Shown here piece after piece: positions 35,042 to 44,110 of a stretch of 64,000 bases of DNA; within the stretch, counting starts at the first letter, position 1; every line of letters starts with the position of its first letter. This DNA comes from Shewanella sediminis HAW-EB3. Its GTDB lineage: Bacteria > Pseudomonadota > Gammaproteobacteria > Enterobacterales > Shewanellaceae. The stretch covers positions 62,001 to 126,000 of the forward strand of contig NC_009831.1 in NCBI RefSeq assembly GCF_000018025.1, in the 5' to 3' direction. A program made the translations under genes and the position numbers. The notes below the pieces were generated by a model. It was given only the letters and a program-made list of their open reading frames with translations. It searched no databases and was not told the DNA's origin.

Positions 35042-36034
35042 TTAAGAAGCATGGGCCTGTAGGAAGTTAACCAGTTCAGTTAATGCCATATTTCTGCTCT
35101 CATCCTGCTCCATAAAAACCTCATGACGTGCATGGGGAATATTAATGAGTTGGCAGAGTCCGCCAACGGCGTGATATTGAGCGAAGTTATCGACAACCGT
35201 GTCCTCATCGGCCTGGAGGATTAGGATGGGCATCTGGCTATTCCGTGCCGCTGAGATTGCCCGCTCAGCCGCATCGATAGACTCATGTAACCAGCGGTTG
35301 GTCGGTGAGCCCACCTGCACCTGTGGGTGTTGTAGGTACAACTTCTTGTAATTGTCATAGCGAAGTTGGCAGTTAGTCAGGTCATTTTTGGCAAACTCAA
35401 CGGCTTCATAGTCACCTCCCCCCAGCACATAGTTAGGCCCTTTGTCTGAATCTGTGGTGTCGAGCAACTGCGCCAGCCAGCGGATAAATCGGCGACTTAT
35501 GGGCAACTTGATGCCGTACATGGGGGCTGAAAAGGCGGCAGCCCTGAAGGTATCTGGGTGCTTCTCCATGTAGAGGGTGCCTATGGTACCCCCCATAGAG
35601 TGACCCACCAGAAATAGGTCCTTATAATTTTTTTTCTTAACGACGACATCTATAAAGTGAGTAAAGTCATCAATATAGGTCTCGAATCTGTCTATATGTC
35701 CCTGTTGGGGATTGTTTGTGGTTCTGCTCGACAGGCCTTGTCCGCGATGATCAAGGGCGTAGATGCTATAGCCCTGGCGATAGAGATCGAAGATAAGTTC
35801 CCGGTATTTAATGTATGACTCGATCCGGCCACTGCTGATCACTATGGCTTTCTGGCTTTTTGGATGCTCGATAAACGAATAAGCTAAGCTGATATCATCA
35901 ATTTTGATGACCGATTCAGTAACCTGTGACCACATTGTCTGTTGCTCTGTTGAGTCAAGGTTTCGCTCGGATGAGAAACTCATTCCGGGGGCATCGTTTT
36001 GAATATTAGCTTGTGGCTCGAGGGCTATCGACAT
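35042..36034 (-). CDS. Alpha/beta hydrolase, lysophospholipase/monoacylglycerol lipase type
   Basis: This 330-aa serine hydrolase has the Hydrolase_4 pattern. It contains GYSIYALDHRGQGLSSR, the nucleophile elbow GHSMGGTIGTLYM (Ser), LILQADEDTVVDN with the acid residue, and the His loop IPHARHEVFMEQDESR. About 45 N-terminal residues are polar with no signal peptide, so it is probably cytoplasmic or peripheral. The family includes PldB-like lysophospholipases, but the substrate cannot be told from sequence. It is a single gene outside the flagellar cluster. Confidence 0.85.
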   Translation of the reverse strand: MSIALEPQANIQNDAPGMSFSSERNLDSTEQQTMWSQVTESVIKIDDISLAYSFIEHPKSQKAIVISSGRIESYIKYRELIFDLYRQGYSIYALDHRGQGLSSRTTNNPQQGHIDRFETYIDDFTHFIDVVVKKKNYKDLFLVGHSMGGTIGTLYMEKHPDTFRAAAFSAPMYGIKLPISRRFIRWLAQLLDTTDSDKGPNYVLGGGDYEAVEFAKNDLTNCQLRYDNYKKLYLQHPQVQVGSPTNRWLHESIDAAERAISAARNSQMPILILQADEDTVVDNFAQYHAVGGLCQLINIPHARHEVFMEQDESRNMALTELVNFLQAHAS

Positions 36035-36095
36035 GATATTTACTGAGATTATTTATCTTGACTAGCAGTGTAGCACAGAGAGTAAATTGGCCGCG

Positions 36096-36153
36096 AGCCA
36101 CCAGTTACGAAGAGAAGCTTGCCTTGCTTCTCTTCGCCTCGTAAAGGGTGGCT
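36096..36153. repeat. Long imperfect inverted repeat between hydrolase and DUF885 gene
   Basis: An 11-bp perfect stem CGAAGAGAAGC/GCTTCTCTTCG (36108-36118, 36126-36136) sits inside an outer AGCCACC/GGTGGCT pair (36096-36102, 36147-36153). It lies 16 bases downstream of the minus-strand DUF885 gene and could act as its terminator or mRNA end, though no T-run follows. Confidence 0.6.
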
Positions 36154-36168
36154 TGCTCTATGGGAGCG

Positions 36169-37968
36169 TTAGCTGCCCTTTATCGCTTTCTGGGCCGAGA
36201 TAAAGTCATCTATCTGCTGCTCCAGCACCTGCATCGGCACCGAGCCATTTTCCAGGACCGCATCGTGGAAGGCCCTGATATCAAACTCTTCTCCCAGTGC
36301 ATCCTCCGCTTTGGCTCGCAAGCGTTTTATGGTGAGCTCTCCAATCTTGTATGACAGCGCCTGTCCCGGCCAGGAGATATACCTGTCTATCTCCGTGGTG
36401 ACATTATGCATAGAGAGGGCGGTGTTACTGGCCATGAAGTCCAGGGCCTGTTGGCGACTCCACCCCTTGGCGTGCATGCCTGTATCGACAACTAATCTGG
36501 CCGCTCGCCACATCTCATAGGTTAGACGACCAAAATTACTGTAGGGATCTTGGTAGAAACCCGCTTCTAAACCAAGATACTCGGAGTAGAGCCCCCACCC
36601 TTCGCCAAATGCCGATATATAGCTATAGCGGCGAAAGTTAGGTAGCGAAGTGAGTTCTGTATTGAGGGATATCTGCAGGTGGTGTCCCGGCACAGCTTCA
36701 TGAAGGGTGAGGGCCTCCATCTCGTACAGCGGTCGCTTATCCAGCGCATAGGTGTTGACCCAGTAATAGCCGGGTTCATCGTCTCTGTTGGAGCCGGAGT
36801 AGCGTCCCGTGGTGTATTTTGGTGCGATCTCGGCCGGAACTTCCTGAATGCCATAGGGAGTGCGGGGGAGCTTGCCAAAATACTTTGGCAGCATGGCATC
36901 GGCCTTCTTAGCAATATAAGCGGCCTCTTTTAAGAGCTCCTCGGCAGTCGTCGGGTAGAATTGAGGATCGGTTCTGAGGAAATGGAGGAAATCTGCAAAA
37001 GAACCCTTAAAGCCTACTTCGTTGATAATCGTTTCCATCTCAGCCCGGATACGTTTGACCTCTTTTAATCCCAGCTGGTGGACCTGATCTGAGTTCATAT
37101 TCAGGGTGGTGTAGTACCTGACCCGGTTTTCATAGAAGGCTTCACCGTCGGGAAGGCTGGCAGTTGCGATACTGGTACGGGCCCCGGGAATATAGCTCAG
37201 GGTCATAAAATCATAGAACTGTCGATACAGGGGGAGAACGGTATTCTGAACCAGATCATGACCCTCCTGGGTCAATGCCGTCTTCTGTGAGTCAGTGAAA
37301 TGCTTTGGGTACTGAGTGAAAGGTTTAAAGTAACCACTCTGTTCGACCGGTACGATAAAAGCGCTGATGCTCTCTTCAAACCCCTTGAGCGTTATTTTAG
37401 GCGGTGTGATCCCACTATCTAATCCCTGTTGTAACCAATGAGTCTGCTGAGCGAAGTAGGTTGGCAATGCTTTTAGTTTGGCGATGTAGTTCCCATAGTC
37501 CCGCTCAGTTGCAAAACGAGCCTTAGCTATCGAGGCGATATAGGCATGAAAACCACTCTCAGAAGAGATAGGGAGGTAGTGATCTTTATAACGATAGAGG
37601 TCGACGTTGTTTTGCAGCTGATCTTGCAATATCTGCGCGTTAATTTTTTCCTCTTTTGTCAGCGGACCTCTATCCAGTGCCATTAGTGAGTAGAGTATCA
37701 CCTGTCGCCTCTTGTTGAGGTTAGCCAGAGCCAGAGGGGACAGGTCGGTCAGTTGTCCCGCCTTATCTAAGTTGCCTTGAGAGTAGGCGAAATCCGGACT
37801 GGCATCTAATGTGATTAGCCATGACTTTTCTATCAAGCCTTGCAACTGCGTGCTGGCTTGTGTCTCGACCGGAATATCCGGAGCCTGTGGCTGGTCGGTA
37901 TTGACTAGGTTTAGCTGGCAGGCACTTAAGCTGAAGGCAAGTAGGCTGGGTACCAAAATTTTGTACAT
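36169..37968 (-). CDS. DUF885 family lipoprotein, putative metallopeptidase
   Basis: This 599-aa protein has a lipoprotein signal (YKILVPSLLAFSLSACQ, Cys at about residue 17). The DUF885 zinc-peptidase-like signature is present: MEALTLHEAVPGHHLQISL (HExxPGHH) with a downstream FGEGWGLYSEYLG motif that supplies a further Glu. The family has been proposed to act as M32-like or related metalloproteases, but biochemical function is mostly unknown. It probably sits at the periplasmic face of a membrane. Confidence 0.88.
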   Translation of the reverse strand: MYKILVPSLLAFSLSACQLNLVNTDQPQAPDIPVETQASTQLQGLIEKSWLITLDASPDFAYSQGNLDKAGQLTDLSPLALANLNKRRQVILYSLMALDRGPLTKEEKINAQILQDQLQNNVDLYRYKDHYLPISSESGFHAYIASIAKARFATERDYGNYIAKLKALPTYFAQQTHWLQQGLDSGITPPKITLKGFEESISAFIVPVEQSGYFKPFTQYPKHFTDSQKTALTQEGHDLVQNTVLPLYRQFYDFMTLSYIPGARTSIATASLPDGEAFYENRVRYYTTLNMNSDQVHQLGLKEVKRIRAEMETIINEVGFKGSFADFLHFLRTDPQFYPTTAEELLKEAAYIAKKADAMLPKYFGKLPRTPYGIQEVPAEIAPKYTTGRYSGSNRDDEPGYYWVNTYALDKRPLYEMEALTLHEAVPGHHLQISLNTELTSLPNFRRYSYISAFGEGWGLYSEYLGLEAGFYQDPYSNFGRLTYEMWRAARLVVDTGMHAKGWSRQQALDFMASNTALSMHNVTTEIDRYISWPGQALSYKIGELTIKRLRAKAEDALGEEFDIRAFHDAVLENGSVPMQVLEQQIDDFISAQKAIKGS

Positions 37969-38101
37969 TGAATCTATCCTTCATCGTTTTAGTTTTAGTT
38001 ATAAATAAGTCGATCAGGCTGGATGAATTTAGCACTATTTTTCGTTCTTGTATGTAATCTCATCGGGAGTTATTTCGAAAGTGTTCTCTATTTTTCAGGC
38101 A

Positions 38102-38128
38102 CAAAAAAGCCGACGATGAGTCGGCTTT
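38102..38128 (-). terminator. Rho-independent terminator of hemN
   Basis: AGCCGAC-TCATC-GTCGGCT followed by six T on the minus strand, about 32 bases after the hemN stop. Confidence 0.88.
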
Positions 38129-38159
38129 CTATGAGTATTTTAAATAAAATTATTTAAAA

Positions 38160-39533
38160 TCAGATCACTCTTGAGAACTGCTGTTGACGCGCTTTCTCAC
38201 GATAGTAAACATCGAAACAGATACAGATATTACGGATTAGCAAGCGACCCGTTGGGCTGATGGTGATCTTTCTATCTGTAATATCGACGAGCTTATCATC
38301 GATAAATGTTTGCAGCAGTTTCAGATCTTCTACGAAGTACTCTTCGAAGTTGATTCCGAGCTTCTCATCGATCTGTGCCATATCCAGCTCGAAATGACAG
38401 ATCAACTGCTTAATCACCACACGGCGGATCTCATCGTCGCGGTTTAAGCTACAGCCTTTCCAAAGTGCATGACCCGACTTGTCTACAGATTCATAGTAAG
38501 GGCGGATATCTTTTTGGTTTTGTGCGTAACAATCACCAATTTGGCTGATTGAGGATACACCCAGACCTAATAGATCACACTCTTCCTGGGTAGTGTAGCC
38601 CTGGAAGTTTCTGTGTAGACGACCTTCATTTTGAAGAATCGATAACTCATCATCTGGCTTAGCAAAATGATCCATACCGATATATTGATACCCTGCGCCG
38701 GTCAATGTCTCGATGGTTTGATGCAACATATCCAGCTTCTGCTGAGGGCTGGCTAAGTCTTCATCTTTAATCTTACGCTGCGCTGCAAAGCGTGCAGGCA
38801 GGTGAGCATAGTTGAAAACAGACAGGCGATCCGGGTTCAGGTCCAGAACGCGTTGCATCGTCTCTGCAAACGTTTCAGGCGTCTGATGTGGCAAGCCGTA
38901 GATAAGGTCGATGTTGGTAGAGACAAAACCGAGTTCTTTTGCCTTAGCCATCAGGTCAAAGATGAACTGCTCATCTTGTTCGCGATTTACCGCGATCTGG
39001 ACTTTCTTATTGAAATCTTGCACACCGATAGAGATACGGTTGAAGCCCGCTTCTTTAAGCGTATCTAACATAGATAGCTCAATTTCACGTGGGTCAACTT
39101 CGATCGAGTACTCACCCTCATCAGCCACATTGAAGCTGGACTTGATTAAGGCCGATAGTTTTAAGATTTGGTCGGGACTCAAGAAGGTCGGTGTACCGCC
39201 ACCCCAATGTATTTGAGTGACTAAATAATTTTTGAATAGTGGTGCGCGTTTTACTATCTCAGCTGCAAGGTACTCAATGTACTGATCTGCTTTGTGCTGA
39301 TGGCGAGTGATCACCTTATTACAGCCGCAGTAATAACAGAGTTTGGCACAGAAAGGGATGTGGACGTAAAGTGAAAGCTTGTCACTCTTACTGTTTTCAA
39401 TTGAAGTCAGCAATTTCTCTTCGGTAAAAGAGTCATCAAATTCCAGCGCAGTAGGATAAGAGGTATAACGGGGACCGCTGTAATTGTATTTTTCGATCAT
39501 TGACTGATCCCAACTAATTTGGGTGGGCTGCTT
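38160..39533 (-). CDS. hemN: Oxygen-independent coproporphyrinogen III oxidase HemN
   Basis: This radical-SAM enzyme decarboxylates coproporphyrinogen III to protoporphyrinogen IX without oxygen in haem synthesis. I take TTG 39533 as the start (457 aa): GGAGG lies 7 bases upstream and the protein then begins MKQPTQISWDQSMIEKYNYSGPRYTSYPTALEF, matching E. coli HemN. The longer frame begins with another TTG at 39566 without such a site. The radical-SAM cluster motif is YVHIPFCAKLCYYCGCNK (CxxxCxxC). GVQDFNKKVQIAVNREQ and DLIYGLPHQTPETF follow. E. coli hemN likewise neighbours yihI. Confidence 0.96.
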   Translation of the reverse strand, partial: KQPTQISWDQSMIEKYNYSGPRYTSYPTALEFDDSFTEEKLLTSIENSKSDKLSLYVHIPFCAKLCYYCGCNKVITRHQHKADQYIEYLAAEIVKRAPLFKNYLVTQIHWGGGTPTFLSPDQILKLSALIKSSFNVADEGEYSIEVDPREIELSMLDTLKEAGFNRISIGVQDFNKKVQIAVNREQDEQFIFDLMAKAKELGFVSTNIDLIYGLPHQTPETFAETMQRVLDLNPDRLSVFNYAHLPARFAAQRKIKDEDLASPQQKLDMLHQTIETLTGAGYQYIGMDHFAKPDDELSILQNEGRLHRNFQGYTTQEECDLLGLGVSSISQIGDCYAQNQKDIRPYYESVDKSGHALWKGCSLNRDDEIRRVVIKQLICHFELDMAQIDEKLGINFEEYFVEDLKLLQTFIDDKLVDITDRKITISPTGRLLIRNICICFDVYYREKARQQQFSRVI

Positions 39534-39793
39534 CAAGGCGTGTCCTCCGGTAGGGTAGTTTAGCAACGTTTAAAGTATGCATCGTTATCTATTCAATAAC
39601 CTTGATCCATGTTGTAAAAACGAATCCGCATAGCAATGAGAGTGTGAATATCCATGAAATAGGACCGAATGTCTGCGCTCTTATGGGGAATTTGTGCACA
39701 GACTCACGCCTTATTGTATTTTACTCTAATGTAAGGCTAATCCTGTTTCGAATATTCATCTTTTGAACCAATTTGATTATATCTTAGCTGGCT

Positions 39794-40273
39794 CTAATGT
39801 AAATGTGTCGGGATCTCTGTTTGGCTGTATGTCACCAACTGTTTAGCTTCCTCAAGAATGGCGGTTTCAAGCTCTGCTTCCGAACGCATACGAGCGAAAT
39901 CTAACTTCATTCGCTGCTTCTTCTCAAGCTGCTTTCTTTCGGCCATGATGGGGTGTTCTTCGATTATTTCGAAGTGCTTAAAAATTGCTGGAAACTGTGG
40001 CGCAACCTGTTCAGACATCGAGAGTATGCCAAATAACTTTGCTATTCTCATTACGCCTTCAGATAGCTCACACCTCTCCTCTAACATGGCCGTAGCAATA
40101 TAGCGTATGCTATCTAAGTGCTCATCGACTCTGGCTCTGTTTATTTCGTCCAGCTCCTGCTGTCGCTTTAACCGCTGTGCGGTTTGTTTACGAAGCTTGA
40201 GTAATAATGCCGTGGCATAAGCGGCTAAGGTCATAACGATGATGAAACCTAAGATGAGAAGCGCTGTCGTCAT
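39794..40273 (-). CDS. DUF2489 family membrane-anchored protein
   Basis: This 159-aa protein has one N-terminal transmembrane helix (ALLILGFIIVMTLAAYATALLL) followed by a long charged helical domain (QTAQRLKRQQELDEINRARVDEHLDSIRYIATAMLEERCELSEGVMRIAKLFGIL). It resembles the DUF2489 family found near yihI/hemN in Shewanella and Vibrio. No enzymatic motif is seen, and function is unknown. Confidence 0.75.
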   Translation of the reverse strand: MTTALLILGFIIVMTLAAYATALLLKLRKQTAQRLKRQQELDEINRARVDEHLDSIRYIATAMLEERCELSEGVMRIAKLFGILSMSEQVAPQFPAIFKHFEIIEEHPIMAERKQLEKKQRMKLDFARMRSEAELETAILEEAKQLVTYSQTEIPTHLH

Positions 40274-40405
40274 TACCTGTCCTGTCTCTATATCTTGTTA
40301 TAGAAAAATGGCATCGAAAGAGATGCCATCTATTATACTCAACCCACTTCAAGATGCAGGGTTCAGCATTTTGAAGTGGTTTGGTATATGTATACCTATT
40401 CGTCG

Positions 40406-40942
40406 TTACTTATCTTGGTAATCTTTAAGCAGATCGGCACCCGATTCGAACTTATCGAGAAGGTCATCATCGCTGCTGGCTACTGCCGACTTCATGGCAT
40501 GGTCAAGATCATCTTGCTCGGTGATCCCTAAACGTTCCATGAGTGATTCGATAGTATTGAGTTGCTTGTTAAGCCACTTCTGATCTTCTTCGTTTAAGTC
40601 TTTCCCCTCTTCCAGCATATCCAGAAGTTGGTTTAGTCTTGGATCTTCCTCTAACTTAAACAGACGTTGTTCATCGGTCAGCTTTGGACCTTTCTCTTTC
40701 TTCGGCGCGATGGTTTGACCTGGAAGATCGAGTTTGACCGCGGTTTTGCTGCCATGACGTGGATCTTTTTTCTGTGCTGCAGAGCCTTGAGTGCCACCGA
40801 CCAGATTTGAGTTGTGCCGGCTTCCAGCTTTATTTCCAGTCTCTTTCTTTTTGCCAGCCAGAACGCGTTCATTCTTTTTGGATCTTGGTGCTAACTTTGG
40901 TGCATTTTGATCGGTTTTACGCGATTTTTTAGAGTGTGCCAT
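40406..40942 (-). CDS. yihI: Der GTPase-activating protein YihI
   Basis: YihI stimulates the GTPase Der (EngA) and so modulates 50S ribosome assembly. The protein has 178 aa. The basic N-terminal half (HSKKSRKTDQNAPKLAPRSKKNERVLAGKKKETGNKAGSRHN) and the acidic C-terminal half (LTDEQRLFKLEEDPRLNQLLDMLEEGKDLNEEDQKWLNKQLNTIESLMERLGI) match the family. Synteny with hemN, engB and polA is as in E. coli. Confidence 0.93.
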   Translation of the reverse strand: MAHSKKSRKTDQNAPKLAPRSKKNERVLAGKKKETGNKAGSRHNSNLVGGTQGSAAQKKDPRHGSKTAVKLDLPGQTIAPKKEKGPKLTDEQRLFKLEEDPRLNQLLDMLEEGKDLNEEDQKWLNKQLNTIESLMERLGITEQDDLDHAMKSAVASSDDDLLDKFESGADLLKDYQDK

Positions 40943-40990
40943 GGCTTTTTCTCAATAACTGGTAATACAAACTTTATATAGTTGCGCCGA

Positions 40991-41689
40991 TTAAACATCA
41001 TCAAGCGAACTTTGGTCGCGTTTTATATCAGATCCTGATGGTTTTTGCACCAGAATGAGATCATTTGCTGCGAATAATAGCTTAAAACCTGCCTGTTGGG
41101 CTAGAAACTCGAAGGTTGAGTGCTGATAAAAGCTAACATGGGTCAGGTTATTCTTGTGGTGCCATCTGTCAAATGCACTCAATTCGGTGAGTAACTTGGT
41201 ACTGATGGCTAACCAGGCCCCTGGCTTCAGTAGCTTGCCGAGCAAAGACCATTCTTTAAATGGAAAGCGAAAATGTTCAAAAACCCGGTAGCAACATATA
41301 AAGTCATATTGGCGCTTGAGCAGGTCATGGTTGGCTGCAAAATATGGATCATATTGATATAGGGTGTGCCGATGAGACTCTACACTCAAAACCGTGTCAG
41401 GCTCGGCAACTCTTCCGAAGTTCAGGCCAATCAGCGGATCTGTGCTCTGCTGTTCACATTGAAGTATCAAACTCATCAAGAACTGCTTTAAAGGTTTTTG
41501 ATTCTTTGCGACCTGTTGTTGATATCTGCGCTTTTCTACCGGGGGAGGGAGATGTGAGTTGGCATCGGAGAAGACGAGTTGACACCGGTCGCAGAGATAC
41601 ATATTGCGTTTTCTATCTTGGTGAAACACAGAGGAGTGTTGATTGTGGCACAGGGGGCATCTACGCATTGTAATAGATCGGTTCACCAT
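40991..41689 (-). CDS. Methyltransferase-like protein with N-terminal zinc ribbon
   Basis: This 232-aa protein begins with two Cys pairs spaced as a zinc ribbon (CPLCHNQ ... CDRCQLVFSD), followed by a class I SAM-methyltransferase-like domain of the Methyltransf_23 type (YDFICCYRVFEHFRFPFKEWSLLGKLLKPGAWLAISTKLL; WHHKNNLTHVSFYQHSTFEFLAQQAGF). The usual glycine-rich motif I is degenerate (LIGLNFG), so SAM binding is uncertain. An internal ATG at 41668 (MRRCPLC) is an equally good start. The substrate is unknown. Confidence 0.75.
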   Translation of the reverse strand: MVNRSITMRRCPLCHNQHSSVFHQDRKRNMYLCDRCQLVFSDANSHLPPPVEKRRYQQQVAKNQKPLKQFLMSLILQCEQQSTDPLIGLNFGRVAEPDTVLSVESHRHTLYQYDPYFAANHDLLKRQYDFICCYRVFEHFRFPFKEWSLLGKLLKPGAWLAISTKLLTELSAFDRWHHKNNLTHVSFYQHSTFEFLAQQAGFKLLFAANDLILVQKPSGSDIKRDQSSLDDV

Positions 41690-41713
41690 TTTAGATTTAG
41701 ATTATTTTGCCAT

Positions 41714-41985
41714 AAAAAAAGGCGACAGTATGACTGTCGCCTTCACAAAGTGTCAAAGACACCAAATCTTATTCCAAGTATCCATACTTGCTATGCGACT
41801 TTCCCGGTCAGTATCCATCTTTTTTTAGTCTGCTTTCCATGCATAGTTTTTAGTTGTTGGTCTTCCAGACGCTTTCTTCATATTCCTGAGTCTTCCTGAC
41901 CACAGCTTCCGTAGATGGTCTTCATGACACATCACAATCCTACCGTCATCATTGACGCTAAATAAACCATCCCTGTCTTTTTACG
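41714..41985 (-). ncRNA. CsrB/CsrC-like regulatory RNA (GGA-rich)
   Basis: On the minus strand this stretch has eleven GGA motifs within about 200 bases (complement positions 41773-41972), several as CAGGAAG, CTGGAAG or ATGGATA, and ends in a strong terminator (GGCGACAGT-CAT-ACTGTCGCC then seven T, 41714-41741). GGA motifs in loops are the binding sites of CsrA/RsmA. The gene order engB - RNA - yihI is that of E. coli csrC. A TGTAAG-N9-ATTACA dyad at 42043-42063 resembles a UvrY/GacA box, with longer spacing than consensus. The 5' end is a guess. Predicted role: titrate CsrA. Confidence 0.7.
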
Positions 41986-42356
41986 TTTAGTTTAGTGATG
42001 CAAGGCTCTAAAACAGCAAGCTGCGGAGCAATTGTCGCTAAACCTGTAAGGAGAGTGCTATTACAGCGGTTTGGCCTTCCTAACCAAGTCCTTACGAAAA
42101 TCTTTCTGACCTGGATTTCAATTTGAAATCACGACTCTTATTATTTTTAGTGAGTGGTCTTAGTTGTATTATTGTTATTGAATGTATTTATTCTTATATC
42201 TTAAATGTAATTAATACCGAAAACTGTCCGTTATTATTAAATATTTTTTATACAAACAGATGGGTTCATCTCGGTACGGGCTCATTAAACCTAAATCTGT
42301 GATCCGTGTCAAGCATGTTTTTGCGTGAAGTTTACGTAAAGGTAAGTTTTGTGATG

Positions 42357-42382
42357 TTAAAAAAGGTGGCTTGGCCACCTTT
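42357..42382 (-). terminator. Terminator of the cytochrome c4 gene
   Basis: AGGTGGC/GCCACCT with a short loop, followed on the minus strand by six T, 20 bases after the stop codon. The rest of 41986-42356 holds no gene; it is AT-rich from 42120 and includes the possible UvrY box. Confidence 0.8.
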
Positions 42383-42401
42383 CATTAACAACTCCTTAAT
42401 C

Positions 42402-43022
42402 TTACTTAAGGCTTGATATATATTGAGATAATGCTTCTACATCTTCGCTTGTCAGCTTGCCGGAGATATCTTGCATCATGCCATTAATATCATTGTTACG
42501 ATTTGCATCATGGAACTTATTGAGTTGTATTTTTAGGTAGTTTGCGTGTTGACCACCAATCGCAGGGAAACCAGCCAGCTCAGAACCACTACCATCTGGA
42601 CCATGACAGGCGATACAGGCGGTAATGCCACGAACCATGTCACCACCTTTATATAGCTGCTCACCAGAGGCCGGAATATTTTGGACTTCAGTAACGGCTA
42701 ATGTCTGTGAGGCATAAAATGCTGCGACATCTTCGATATCCTGATCGTTCAGCATCATTGCCATGCCACCCATTATTGGGTCGTTACGTCCCTCTTTTCC
42801 GCCTGTTTGAGCTGCGCTACGAAAATCGTGTAGCTGTTTCTTGAGGTATGTAGCTTGCTGGCCTGCAAGTTTCGGATACATGTCTATCAGGCTGTTACCA
42901 TCAACACCGTGACAGGCTGAACAAACAATGGCTTTAGTTTTTCCAGCTTCAGCATCTCCTTCTGCTACCGCAGGAGTAGAGATTGAGGCTAAAACTGATA
43001 GCGCAAGAGCTAACTTTTTCAT
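42402..43022 (-). CDS. Di-haem cytochrome c4
   Basis: This periplasmic electron carrier has two c-type domains. ATG 43022 gives 206 aa with a Sec signal (KKLALALSVLASISTPAVAE). A longer frame to 43145 adds a non-signal extension and is rejected. Haem sites CSACH (about residue 35) and CIACH (about residue 137) are each followed by a typical distal Met segment (YPKLAGQQATYLKKQLHDFRSA, FPAIGGQHANYLKIQLNKF). Cytochrome c4 usually feeds terminal oxidases. A cytochrome c4 beside engB is common in Shewanella. Confidence 0.93.
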   Translation of the reverse strand: MKKLALALSVLASISTPAVAEGDAEAGKTKAIVCSACHGVDGNSLIDMYPKLAGQQATYLKKQLHDFRSAAQTGGKEGRNDPIMGGMAMMLNDQDIEDVAAFYASQTLAVTEVQNIPASGEQLYKGGDMVRGITACIACHGPDGSGSELAGFPAIGGQHANYLKIQLNKFHDANRNNDINGMMQDISGKLTSEDVEALSQYISSLK

Positions 43023-43191
43023 AGCGTTCCAACTTATTGTTAAATTTTTTTGTCCTGAGCTTACTAGCAATGCCTGCAAGCGTGATAAAATGTAACTTAT
43101 GTGATCGAGGTAATATTTTACACGAAATTGTGAAAATGTAAGCAACTCTTCGATATTTAAAGTGCAAAACCTAAATTTTTTGGAGTGGGTA

Positions 43192-43854
43192 GTGTCTGAA
43201 TCTTGTATTGATTTTCGTAAAGCAAAGTTTTTAATCAGTGCTCCTGATATTGCTCATCTGAATGAGCACTTACCTGGGGATGCTGGAGTGGAAATCGCCT
43301 TCGCTGGCCGCTCTAATGCTGGTAAGTCAAGTGCATTGAACTTACTGACTGACCAGAAGAGTCTGGCCAGAACCAGTAGAACGCCGGGAAGAACCCAGCT
43401 AATTAACATTTTTGAATTAGATGAGAATCGTCGCTTGGTGGATCTTCCCGGGTATGGATTTGCTCAAGTTCCTCTTGCCTTGAAGAAAAAGTGGCAGGAA
43501 TCTCTGGGAGAATACCTGCAGGAACGCCAATGTTTGGGGGGAATGGTGGTGCTGATGGACATCAGGCATCCGCTGAAAGATCTGGATATGCAGATGATTG
43601 CCTGGGCGCTAGAGAGTGAAATACCGGTGCTTGCCTTGTTGACTAAGGCTGACAAGTTAAAGCAGAGCGAGCGGATGAAGATGGTGAACGAGGTGAGAAA
43701 GCACTTAGGTGATTTTGATGACCGGGTTAAGGTCGAGCCTTTCTCATCTTTGAAAGGAATAGGTAAGGCTAAGGTATTGGGTATCTTGAACGAATGGTGC
43801 CATCCGCAATGGCTGACAGATGCTATTGCCGATGCAGAAACTGAAGAAGAGTAA
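43192..43854 (+). CDS. engB: Ribosome-assembly GTPase EngB (YihA/YsxC)
   Basis: This is an essential GTPase for 50S maturation. I take GTG 43192 (220 aa): TTGGAG precedes it by 6 bases and homologues begin with the following [19 protein letters not shown]. An upstream GTG at 43162 adds 10 residues. The G motifs are G1 [10 protein letters not shown]3 DLPGYGFA and G4 TKAD, with the [11 protein letters not shown] switch between. It diverges from cytochrome c4 and converges towards spf/polA. Confidence 0.96.
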   Translation: MSESCIDFRKAKFLISAPDIAHLNEHLPGDAGVEIAFAGRSNAGKSSALNLLTDQKSLARTSRTPGRTQLINIFELDENRRLVDLPGYGFAQVPLALKKKWQESLGEYLQERQCLGGMVVLMDIRHPLKDLDMQMIAWALESEIPVLALLTKADKLKQSERMKMVNEVRKHLGDFDDRVKVEPFSSLKGIGKAKVLGILNEWCHPQWLTDAIADAETEEE

Positions 43855-43886
43855 CTCTTTGCAATAAAGTCCTACAGAACCGATTG

Positions 43887-43927
43887 AGCTTCTCATTTTA
43901 CCTTAATGGAATGAGAAGCTTTTTTTT
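43887..43927 (+). terminator. Rho-independent terminator of engB
   Basis: AGCTTCTCATT and AATGAGAAGCT form an 11-bp perfect stem, followed by a run of eight T on the plus strand, 33 bases after the engB stop. Confidence 0.9.
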
Positions 43928-43942
43928 ATCCGAAATTCAGAC

Positions 43943-44095
43943 AAAAAAAAGCCGACGGCATTACCATCGGCCAAATTAGCTCTTTTGGGGAGAAGCTAAA
44001 TTCAACAAGACTCAAGTACCACCAAGTTAGACTCGGTGGCTCTCAATGACGACAGCATACATGGAATAGATTCGCATTTAAAGTAAATGCTCTAA
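43943..44095 (-). ncRNA. Candidate small RNA downstream of spf
   Basis: Between the spf terminator and the engB terminator lies about 150 bp that ends on the minus strand in its own strong terminator (GCCGATGG-loop-CCGTCGGC with one G-U pair, then eight T, 43943-43971). Upstream it holds a stem CCACCGAG/CTTGGTGG and a TTAGCT/AGCTAA stem. No protein frame fits. The promoter is not clear, so it could also be a processed 3' extension. From memory, a second sRNA near spf is known in Aliivibrio. Confidence 0.4.
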
Positions 44096-44110
44096 ATTTT
44101 ATTACAGACG

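Noticed and set aside
39567..39793. FNR box upstream of hemN
   Set aside because: Only single TTGAT-like half-sites are visible; no TTGAT-N4-ATCAA dyad was found.
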